Of a stretch of 6,383 nucleotides of DNA, positions 1-5,234 are shown one piece after another (position 1 is the stretch's first letter; each line of letters begins with the position of its first letter). Position numbers and translations under genes: made by a program. A model generated the notes under the pieces. It was not told the origin of the DNA. It ran no database searches and saw only the letters and a list, made by a program, of their open reading frames with translations. This DNA comes from Deltaproteobacteria bacterium. Lineage in GTDB: Bacteria > Myxococcota_A > Polyangia > HGW-17. The stretch spans positions 1 through 6,383 of the forward strand of contig QKIM01000242.1 in NCBI GenBank assembly GCA_003249585.1, written 5' to 3'.

Positions 1-90
1 GTAGCCATGGTCCTGCAGGACGGTGGTCAGGTAGTCCAGGGTGTCGGGCTCGTCGTCCACCACCAGGATGGTCTTCTGGTCGTCAGCCAT
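1..90 (-). CDS. Response regulator receiver domain protein, N-terminal fragment (3' end outside window)
   Basis: Only the first 30 codons are inside the window. The translation starts MADDQKTILVVDDEPDTLDY, showing the first beta strand of a CheY-like receiver followed by the acidic pair (Asp12, Asp13) that binds Mg2+ in this family. The phosphoacceptor Asp, the Thr/Ser and the Lys lie beyond the edge, so whether an output domain follows is unknown. The ATG at 90-88 lies inside the 3' end of the histidine kinase gene, with an 8-base overlap, and a GGAG sits nine bases upstream; translational coupling to the kinase is likely. About 14 of 24 residues match the start of the other response regulator (1975-1562), so the two are probably paralogues. 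Its likely role is to receive phosphate from the adjacent kinase. The family call is firm; the pairing is inferred from position. Confidence 0.9.
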   Translation of the reverse strand, partial: MADDQKTILVVDDEPDTLDYLTTVLQDHGY

Positions 91-1549
91 GGCTCGTGTC
101 TCCATGAAGTAGGCCGGCTCCTGCCGATTCCAGTCCATCGGGGCGGGAGCGTGGGAGGGTCACCGACACCCGCGTCCCCTGGCCAGGCCGCGACTGGAGG
201 TCGATCTCGCCTCCGTGGGCCTGGGTGATCTTGTGGGAGATGAAGAGCCCGAGGCCTGTCCCGCTCCCTTTGGAGGAGAAGAAGAGGGTGAACGCCTTCT
301 CGACCGTCTCCTGGTCCATGCCCACGCCGTTGTCCTCCACCTGGAAGACGACGCAGTCCGGAAGCCCCCGGACCTGGACCGACACCCTGTGCTCGCCCTT
401 TCCTCGGTCCATGCGGCAGGCGTCCAGGGCGTTCTCCACGAGGTTGGCCAGCATGGCCCGGATGGCTTGTCCGTCTCCTTCGATATCTCCCGCCTCGGCG
501 TCAACGTCGAGGGCGAGCTCGGCGCCCACCTCCTCCACGCGGATTGCCATGAGGCTGGCCACCTCCTCCGCGATCTCCGCGGGAGAGAGGGGCTCCCAAA
601 GGGGCGTCCGGTCTTTGGCGTAGTAGAGGATGTCCGACACCATGGCCCGGATCCTGGCCACGTTGCGCTGCACGGTGGCCCACCCACGCCTGACCCGCTC
701 CTGGTCGTCCTTGGCGAAGCCCGAGTCCACCAGGTACATACCTCCAGCGAGTCCGTTGAGGAGGCCCTTGAGCCCATGGGACACCGAGCCGATGAGGAGT
801 CCCAGGGAGGTGAGCCGGTTCTCCAGCTCCCGCACTGCCGTGATGTCGGCGCTCATCTCCATGACGCCGGCCAGGTCGCCGTCGCGGTTGCGGATCGGCG
901 CCGCCGTGACGAGCACGTGCCTCTGCCTTCCGTCCAGGGACTGGACCACTTCCTCTCGGGAGTGGAGGAATCCGTCGTCAAGGGCCTCCTGTACGGGGCA
1001 GGGCACACACGGCTCGGAGCGGTGCTTGTACGCCTCGTAGCACTTGCGTCCCAGGCTGTTCCCGAACGCTTCCTGGAACGCCCTGTTGGCCTCGATGATG
1101 TTCAGGTCCACGTCCTGGATGGAGATGTAGCACGGGACCTGGTCGAAGAGGGTGTGGTACCGCTCCTCGCTCCGACGCAGCAGGGACTGGAGGTCCTTGA
1201 TGTGGGTGATGTCCGTGGACACCTCCATCACCGAGGCGATCTTGCGGTCCTGGTTCCGGATGGGCTTGGTGTAGACGATGGTGCAGACTTCGGTGCCGTC
1301 CCGCGTACGGACCAGCTCCTCGCTGTCGTGGCGCTCGCCGTCCTGGAAGGTCCTCGCCACGGGGCAGACCTCGCAGCGGTCCGACCGACCCTTGTACACC
1401 TGGTAGCAGAAGCGCCCTTCCCAGTCGCCGAAGTCCTTTCTGAACCGGTCGTTGGCGTCGATGATGTGGAAGTCCCGGTCCTGGACCGTGACGTACCCCG
1501 ACATGGCCTGGAAGTACTTCTCGTATCGCGCCTCGTCGGTGGTGGGCAT
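83..1549 (-). CDS. Tandem-PAS sensor histidine kinase with a CxxC motif in each PAS domain
   Basis: A 488-residue kinase with no visible signal peptide or membrane segment, so probably cytoplasmic. PAS domain 1 covers about residues 8-118 and PAS 2 about 130-240. Each carries the same cysteine pattern: Cys48/Cys59/Cys62 and Cys170/Cys181/Cys184, in the form C-Y-x2-Y-K-x-R-x3-C-x2-C-P. The dimerisation/phosphoacceptor helix is near 245-310, with His258 in the variant H-box SVSHGLKGLLNGL rather than the usual HELRNPL. The ATPase domain has an N box (LVENALDA, Asn372), a G1 box (VEDNGVGM, 404-411), an F-box region (FTLFFSSKG) and a G2 box (GTGLGLF, 430-436). The stop of the preceding response regulator is 12 bases upstream, and the ribosome site AGGAAA overlaps that TAG stop. 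The sensed signal is unknown; the cysteines suggest redox, metal or cofactor sensing, which is inference. Confidence 0.93.
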   Translation of the reverse strand: MPTTDEARYEKYFQAMSGYVTVQDRDFHIIDANDRFRKDFGDWEGRFCYQVYKGRSDRCEVCPVARTFQDGERHDSEELVRTRDGTEVCTIVYTKPIRNQDRKIASVMEVSTDITHIKDLQSLLRRSEERYHTLFDQVPCYISIQDVDLNIIEANRAFQEAFGNSLGRKCYEAYKHRSEPCVPCPVQEALDDGFLHSREEVVQSLDGRQRHVLVTAAPIRNRDGDLAGVMEMSADITAVRELENRLTSLGLLIGSVSHGLKGLLNGLAGGMYLVDSGFAKDDQERVRRGWATVQRNVARIRAMVSDILYYAKDRTPLWEPLSPAEIAEEVASLMAIRVEEVGAELALDVDAEAGDIEGDGQAIRAMLANLVENALDACRMDRGKGEHRVSVQVRGLPDCVVFQVEDNGVGMDQETVEKAFTLFFSSKGSGTGLGLFISHKITQAHGGEIDLQSRPGQGTRVSVTLPRSRPDGLESAGAGLLHGDTSHG

Positions 1550-1561
1550 GGCCCCGATTTC

Positions 1562-1975
1562 CTATGCAGGGTTGTGCGCCAGTTCCAGGATCTTGCGCAC
1601 GTTCAGCATGAGCCGGTGCTCGTCCACCGGCTTGTCCATGTACCCTTCCGGACGTCTGACCGAGCGGTCGTAGATGAGGCGGCGCAGCTCCGGATGCCCG
1701 GTGATGATGCAGACCTTGATGTCCTCGAGCTCAGGATCGGTGCGCAGGACCTCGAAGACCTCACCAGCGCCCAGGCCCGGCATCTCCAGGTCCAGGGTCA
1801 GGAGATCCGGCTTGACCTGCCGGGCGACCTCCAGAGCCGCATCGCCGTTGGCGGCCGTGTGGACCGTGGCCCCGTTGTCTTCGAAGACGGTGGCCAGGAA
1901 CTCGAGCTGGTCGGGTTCGTCGTCCACCACGACGATGACCCGTCCGGTCAGAGGGAACGGCTGCTTCGGTGACAC
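1562..1975 (-). CDS. Single-domain (CheY/Rrf1-like) response regulator
   Basis: A 137-residue protein consisting of one receiver domain and no output domain. The acidic pair is Asp18/Asp19 (VVVDDEPD), the phosphoacceptor is Asp62 (LTLDLEMPG), the conserved Thr is Thr92 (IITGH) and the Lys is Lys115 (MDKPVD), so all the chemistry residues are present. The start is GTG at 1975-1973, supported by a strong AGGAGG five bases upstream; no better ATG exists. The gene follows the HdrD-like gene by 52 bases and precedes the kinase by 12, so the block looks co-transcribed. Without an output domain it probably acts by protein contact or in a phosphorelay. In Desulfovibrio, rrf1, a response regulator gene, directly follows hmcF; this gene has the same position, but orthology is inferred from context and not shown. 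Confidence 0.93.
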   Translation of the reverse strand: MSPKQPFPLTGRVIVVVDDEPDQLEFLATVFEDNGATVHTAANGDAALEVARQVKPDLLTLDLEMPGLGAGEVFEVLRTDPELEDIKVCIITGHPELRRLIYDRSVRRPEGYMDKPVDEHRLMLNVRKILELAHNPA

Positions 1976-1980
1976 CTCTA

Positions 1981-1993
1981 CCTCCTCGGGAGG
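1981..1993 (-). promoter_or_regulatory. Ribosome site of the response regulator gene inside a small hairpin
   Basis: On the minus strand this reads CCTCC-CGA-GGAGG, a perfect 5-bp stem with a 3-nt loop. The 3' arm is the Shine-Dalgarno sequence AGGAGG for the GTG start at 1975. If folded, the stem would mask the ribosome site, which could hold down translation of the regulator relative to the upstream respiratory genes. The symmetry is visible; the regulatory effect is inference, and such short GC stems arise easily in GC-rich DNA. Confidence 0.45.
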
Positions 1994-2008
1994 ACCCCGG
2001 AATCGGCT

Positions 2009-2021
2009 GAGAGAATCTCTC
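2009..2021 (-). repeat. Short inverted repeat after the HdrD-like gene
   Basis: The sequence GAGAGAATCTCTC has 6-base arms around one central base; as RNA it gives a 5-bp stem with a 3-nt loop. It begins six bases past the stop codon of the HdrD-like gene. There is no T-run after it, so it is not a typical intrinsic terminator. It could mark an mRNA processing or stability boundary between the respiratory genes and the two-component genes, or be chance. Confidence 0.35.
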
Positions 2022-2027
2022 CTCGCA

Positions 2028-3404
2028 TCATGCCTGTGCGTTGGACCCGGCCTCGACCTCCAGTCCAGGCACCACCGCGTGGGCGGGCTTTCCTTCGATG
2101 ACCAGGGCGTTGGCCACGAGGTTCACCAGCTGGGTCACCTCCATGCCCAGCTTGTAGTGACGGATCACGTCGGTGAGGCCGTCGACGCAGTTGTGACACG
2201 AGGTGACCACCACCTCGGCGCCCGTGGCCTCGAGCTGGTTCGCCTTCACCACGCCCGACTTGAGCCGCTCCCTCGTGTACTCGGACATGGACATGGCCCC
2301 GCCGCCCCCGGTGCAGCAGTAGTTCTCGGCACGGTTGGGGTACATCTCCCGCACATCCTCGCACACCAGGTGCAGGAGCTCCCGAGGCTCCTCGGTGATC
2401 CCACAGCTCCGGGCGAAGTTGCAGGAGTCGTGGTAGGTGACGGGCTTCGGGTTCTTGCTCTTGTCCACCTTGATCCGGCCTTCCTTGATGTACCGGAGCA
2501 TGGTGAAGATCGAGCTCTCCATCACGAAGGGCACGTCGAACTTCGCCCAATTGGGGCCCTCGCAGCGGGTGGACCGGAAGCCGTGGCCGCACTCGGAGAT
2601 CACGAGGGTCTTTCCCCGGAGCTCGTTCACTTTCTCATACAGACGAGACGCCACGGAGCCGCCCAGGGCGTCGTCCCCCGAGAAGAGACCGAAGTTGGTC
2701 ATGTCCCAGCCTTCGCTGGCCATGGTCCACTTCTCCCGGGCCACATGGAAGATCTTGGCGGCGTCGGAAATGGTCCGGGGGTCGTACTTCACCTCCCGGG
2801 GATTGATGGAATAGACGACGTCACAGTCCGGCTGGTCGACGGGAATGGACACCGTGGGGTCGTCAAGCTCGTCCTGGAGCTCCTCCTCCATCCATTCGAG
2901 GGTCTCCAGGTAGTCCTCCTTGAGGACGCCCATCTGGTTGCCCGTCTCCCACTGGTCCTTGCTCACCACCGCCACGCCCTCGGGCATGATTCCCACCGAG
3001 ACCAGGAGCCCCCGGGCCATGCGGTTGAAGGTGGCCAGGTCCACGCCCATGGGGCAGCTGAAGGTACAACGCCTGCAGTTGGTGCAGCGGCCGAAGACGA
3101 TGTCCTTGAGCTCCTCCAGCTCCTCGTCGGTGTAGACGCTCCCGGCCTTGACCCACCAGGGGAAGACCTTGCCGGTCCAGTCATGGTGGCGCTTGAACAG
3201 GCGGCGGATCTTGTCCGCCTTGTAGGCCGGTGCGTAGGTGGGGTCACCCGGGTTGGCCAACACGTAGTGACACGACTCCGTGCACATTCCACAGTGCACG
3301 CATGCCACCAGGGAGCCGGTAATCTGCCGACTCAGCTTCTTTCCCATTCCGTCGAGGACCCTCTCCGCCTTCCAGGACCTCGTTTGCTTCTCGGTAGTCG
3401 ACAT
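2028..3404 (-). CDS. HmcF/TmcB/HdrD-like iron-sulfur protein (4Fe-4S dicluster plus CCG domain)
   Basis: A 458-residue soluble protein, close to the length I recall for Desulfovibrio HmcF. Near the N-terminus are two CxxCxxCxxxC motifs, Cys35/38/41/45 and Cys107/110/113/117 (the second followed by Pro), each expected to bind a [4Fe-4S] cluster. The C-terminal half holds a CCG domain (cysteine-rich, heterodisulfide-reductase type): Cys328 in YHDSCNF, Cys363-Cys364 in NYCCTGGGG and Cys403/Cys406 in SCHNC. An earlier half-domain at about 190-285 keeps only Cys272 and Cys281 (ECGHGFRSTRC) and lacks the paired Cys. No export signal is seen, so it should sit on the cytoplasmic face, docked to the membrane protein encoded 14 bases upstream. 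The start at 3404 has only a weak GGA ribosome site. Likely role: electron transfer between the membrane subunit and a cytoplasmic or membrane partner. HmcF, TmcB and DsrK are alternative subfamily names that I cannot separate by eye. Confidence 0.9.
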   Translation of the reverse strand: MSTTEKQTRSWKAERVLDGMGKKLSRQITGSLVACVHCGMCTESCHYVLANPGDPTYAPAYKADKIRRLFKRHHDWTGKVFPWWVKAGSVYTDEELEELKDIVFGRCTNCRRCTFSCPMGVDLATFNRMARGLLVSVGIMPEGVAVVSKDQWETGNQMGVLKEDYLETLEWMEEELQDELDDPTVSIPVDQPDCDVVYSINPREVKYDPRTISDAAKIFHVAREKWTMASEGWDMTNFGLFSGDDALGGSVASRLYEKVNELRGKTLVISECGHGFRSTRCEGPNWAKFDVPFVMESSIFTMLRYIKEGRIKVDKSKNPKPVTYHDSCNFARSCGITEEPRELLHLVCEDVREMYPNRAENYCCTGGGGAMSMSEYTRERLKSGVVKANQLEATGAEVVVTSCHNCVDGLTDVIRHYKLGMEVTQLVNLVANALVIEGKPAHAVVPGLEVEAGSNAQA

Positions 3405-3418
3405 GGGATCCGGTCCGT

Positions 3419-4105
3419 TCAGCTTCCCTGGACGCGATAGACGGGATAGACGCCCCGATAGCCGAGGCTCTTGCCCAGGTAGTAGCGCGTGAAGGGATAG
3501 TAGAGGTAGTGCGAGATCTTGCTGAACGGCACATACACGAGGAAGAACGCCGTCAGCCAGAAGTACGTCAGGAGGATGCCCTCGCCCCCAGAAACGTCGT
3601 TGGGGACGGAGAGGGCGGCGAAGAAGAACCAGACCGTAAGGAGGAACACGGCGAAGAAATCATCGGGTGAGCTGATGGCCCGGATGTACGGGTTGCGGAT
3701 GCGCCGGGCGAGGCGCAGGACCCCCACGGCGAAGGCGGCCCAGATCAACACCTGGAAGACCAGGACGAGGGCCGAGCTCTCCAGAACGCCTGGGCCATAA
3801 GGGATGAGGAACGACAGCGTGATGGCCGCCGTCACCCCCAGGTGGAAGAGCACGAACTGGACATAGAAGAAGGGCATGCGGCGAGTGCTCTCCATGGCCC
3901 ACGGCATGGCTACGGTGGCCCAGGAGTACAGGATGCCTCGCCGCCGCGCTTTGGGATCCCGGGCCGTGGTGGGTTGCCGCTCCCCCCCGGCCTTGTGCCG
4001 GAGGAACCAGAGGACGCGCGTGAGATAGACAAGAGCCATGAAGGCCAAGGCGACCTCCTGGAGCCTGTGCTCGGCGAAGTGGAGTTGGGCGCTGAGCTCG
4101 TTCAT
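3419..4105 (-). CDS. NarI/HmcE/TmcC-like membrane subunit, probable cytochrome b
   Basis: A 228-residue integral membrane protein with five hydrophobic segments at about residues 16-36, 80-102, 110-131, 148-166 and 178-198. Basic residues cluster in the loops at 36-58 and 131-143 and at the C-terminus, which puts the N-terminus outside and the C-terminus in the cytoplasm, as in nitrate reductase gamma subunits. His88 (second helix) and His199 (end of the fifth helix, in PFSKISHYLYYPFTRYY) are the best heme-ligand candidates; His9, His13 and His37 are others. HmcE of Desulfovibrio has nearly this size. I chose the ATG at 4105 because it overlaps the macro-domain gene's stop as ATGA, has GGAGG about ten bases upstream, and begins just before the first helix. 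An open frame continues to 4879, but that part reads as an arginine- and proline-rich shadow of the macro gene. Likely role: quinol/quinone exchange and anchoring of the HdrD-like partner. Confidence 0.88.
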   Translation of the reverse strand: MNELSAQLHFAEHRLQEVALAFMALVYLTRVLWFLRHKAGGERQPTTARDPKARRRGILYSWATVAMPWAMESTRRMPFFYVQFVLFHLGVTAAITLSFLIPYGPGVLESSALVLVFQVLIWAAFAVGVLRLARRIRNPYIRAISSPDDFFAVFLLTVWFFFAALSVPNDVSGGEGILLTYFWLTAFFLVYVPFSKISHYLYYPFTRYYLGKSLGYRGVYPVYRVQGS

Positions 4106-4659
4106 CGTGCCTTCCCTCCGTCCAGGGCTTCCAGCGCGGCCCGGAACGCCTCCCACTGGGGAGTGTCCAGAACGCTGATGACCACCTCCTCCAGGGCATC
4201 GTCGCTCCGCAGGTGGTCGTCCAGAGCCTGCAGCATCACCCGGGCGCACAGTGCCGTGGGAATCCCGTAGTAGCCGGCGCCCATGGCAGGCAACGCCAGG
4301 CTCCGGGCTCCGACCCTCCGGGCGCAGCGGAGAGTCTCGTCCATGGTGGACCGGAGCTTCCTCTCCAGGTCCGGCTCCCGGAAGCGGGGGCCCACGGCGT
4401 GCACGATGTGCTTCGCCTTCAGGTTGCCAGCCCCGGTCACCGCGGCCTGGCCCGTCTCCAGGGGGGCCAACGCCTTGAGCTCTTTCTGGATGGACGGTCC
4501 CCCCCGCACCGAGATGGCCGTACCGTGCCCCGAGCCCAGGATCAGGTCGTGGGACGCGTAGAACACGAAGGCGTCCACGTCGAGCTCCGTGATGTCGTCC
4601 CGAACGAGCCGGACCGTGGCACCGTGGAGTCGAGTTCCTTCGAAGACAGCCGTCGACAT
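4102..4659 (-). CDS. Macro-domain protein (ADP-ribose-binding fold), divergent active-site loop
   Basis: A 185-residue protein made of one macro domain. Seen in order: VRLVRDDITEL (14-26), where Asp21/Asp22 match the adenine-contacting Asp of the family; the loop YASHDLILGSGHGTAI (34-49) in place of the usual NAAN...GGGV loop; TGQAAVTGAGNL (69-80); HIVHAVGPRF (84-93); and the phosphate loop PAMGAGYYGIP (124-134). Macro domains bind ADP-ribose or related nucleotides, and some remove ADP-ribose from proteins or deacetylate O-acetyl-ADP-ribose. Here the Asn pair of the first loop is absent, so it may bind rather than hydrolyse, or use another residue. The ATG at 4659 follows a GGAGG-type purine run by a few bases. 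It is the first gene of the block, and its TGA overlaps the next ATG. A role in the neighbouring respiratory complex is suggested only by this coupling. Confidence 0.87.
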   Translation of the reverse strand: MSTAVFEGTRLHGATVRLVRDDITELDVDAFVFYASHDLILGSGHGTAISVRGGPSIQKELKALAPLETGQAAVTGAGNLKAKHIVHAVGPRFREPDLERKLRSTMDETLRCARRVGARSLALPAMGAGYYGIPTALCARVMLQALDDHLRSDDALEEVVISVLDTPQWEAFRAALEALDGGKAR

Positions 4660-4673
4660 CCCCCCTCCGGGCC

Positions 4674-4703
4674 GGTGCGGGCCGCCGGGGCCCGCGCCGC
4701 ACC
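4674..4703 (-). promoter_or_regulatory. Overlapping GC-rich hairpins in the macro-gene leader
   Basis: Two perfect 7-bp stems compete for the same bases. One pairs 4677-4683 with 4689-4695 around a 5-nt loop; the other pairs 4674-4680 (GGTGCGG on +) with 4697-4703 (CCGCACC) around a 16-nt loop. Both lie just upstream of the ribosome site and start codon at 4659. They cannot form together, so the leader could switch between folds. There is no T-run, so an intrinsic terminator is unlikely. GC-rich DNA makes chance stems common. Confidence 0.4.
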
Positions 4704-4802
4704 TGAACGTGCCCGAGACCCTCGCGCGACCGCAGTCGTGGTTGATCGCAGGCTAACGCATCGGGCGTAACCGAGAAAGATTTCACGATTAGTGCAGACA
4801 AG

Positions 4803-4820
4803 CTACACCGGCCGGTGTAG
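4803..4820. promoter_or_regulatory. Perfect 18-bp palindrome, candidate operator of the macro-domain operon
   Basis: CTACACCGGCCGGTGTAG is a perfect dyad with 9-base half-sites and no spacer. The next pair (4802/4821) is G/G and breaks the symmetry. It ends 143 bases before the ATG of the macro gene and directly abuts the only -35-like hexamer in the region. A dyad of this size fits binding by a dimeric regulator. No regulator gene with a DNA-binding domain is visible in the window, so the binder is unknown. The symmetry is certain; operator function is inference. Confidence 0.55.
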
Positions 4821-5094
4821 GTATCCCGGTGCACGCAAGGTCGACGTCCCAGGAAGTCAGCGGCGTCCTCCGTTGCCACTGCACCCGGCGCGGAGTCCAG
4901 GTTGTCGCCTCTCTCGCCACCACTCCCCTGGCCCCGGAACCCATGCGAACTGGAGGGGAGAGGACGATCTCGGCGCGTCCGTCGGGCGCGGGTTTGTGAA
5001 CTCGATCTGTCCTCTCGGCAATCCTCACTCGGCCTCAGTCCTCGCCGCCCCTCCTCCCATCGCCTCGGCCCCTACCAGCATCCTCCTGCTCTCA

Positions 5095-5123
5095 CCCCTT
5101 CTCGTCCCTTCACCCTCGGGCCC
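5095..5123 (-). repeat. Possible G-quadruplex motif on the minus strand
   Basis: Four runs of three or more G on the minus strand (plus-strand C-runs at 5095-5098, 5106-5108, 5113-5115 and 5121-5123) are separated by 7, 4 and 5 bases, which satisfies the usual G3+N1-7 pattern. The run at 5121-5123 is next to CCC on the same strand, so a competing hairpin is possible. It lies between the oxidoreductase gene and the operon. Formation and function are unproven. Confidence 0.35.
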
Positions 5124-5234
5124 GCCGGAGAGCGTCTTCATCCTCGCCACTCCCCCAACCCGCAGCCTACCATGCCATTCAGCCCGACCGGGCCTTTCAA
5201 TCACCTATCCGTATCCGTCGTTGGCGTCTCCCCC

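Larger units (their letters stand above)
4660..5234. other. Intergenic region between the oxidoreductase gene and the macro-domain operon
   Basis: About 575 bases with no convincing gene. Several open frames run through it on both strands, but their translations are Pro/Arg/Ser-rich and carry no recognisable domain. From the left it holds the leader hairpins, an imperfect dyad at 4751-4772 (6 of 8 pairs, 5-nt loop), a locally AT-richer patch at about 4775-4800 and the 18-bp palindrome at 4803-4820. Right next to the palindrome the minus strand reads TTGTCT (4801-4796), with TTTCTC 17 bases further on (4778-4773); this is at best a weak sigma-70-like pair, and I regard the promoter as unproven. 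From about 5040 to 5235 the plus strand is strongly C/T-rich. A 4-bp stem at 5182-5193 is too weak and lacks a T-run, so no terminator for the upstream gene is evident. Confidence 0.6.

Noticed and set aside
215..1972. 585-codon open frame on the plus strand
   Set aside because: It lies exactly opposite the kinase and response regulator genes, which have clear domain motifs. Its translation is His/Val/Gly/Asp-rich without any domain, as expected for the antisense of GC-rich genes.
1674..3440. 588-codon open frame on the plus strand
   Set aside because: Antisense to the HdrD-like gene and the response regulator; low-complexity His/Leu/Gly-rich translation with no recognisable motif.
4751..4772. 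Second operator or terminator formed by the imperfect dyad
   Set aside because: Only 6 of 8 pairs match and there is no T-run; it is not distinguishable from chance and is mentioned only within the intergenic entry.
4106..4879. N-terminal extension of the membrane subunit to an upstream start at 4879
   Set aside because: The extension overlaps the whole macro gene in another frame and reads as Pro/Arg/Gly-rich shadow. The ATG at 4105 has a ribosome site, an ATGA overlap and a family-typical length.
4789..5028. 79-codon minus-strand frame in the intergenic region
   Set aside because: It contains the palindrome at its 3' end, has an Arg/Thr/Pro-rich translation and no family features; more likely chance in GC-rich DNA.
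5182..5193. GCCCGACCGGGC as a terminator for the oxidoreductase gene
   Set aside because: The stem is only 4 bp with a 4-base loop, and no T-run follows on the minus strand.
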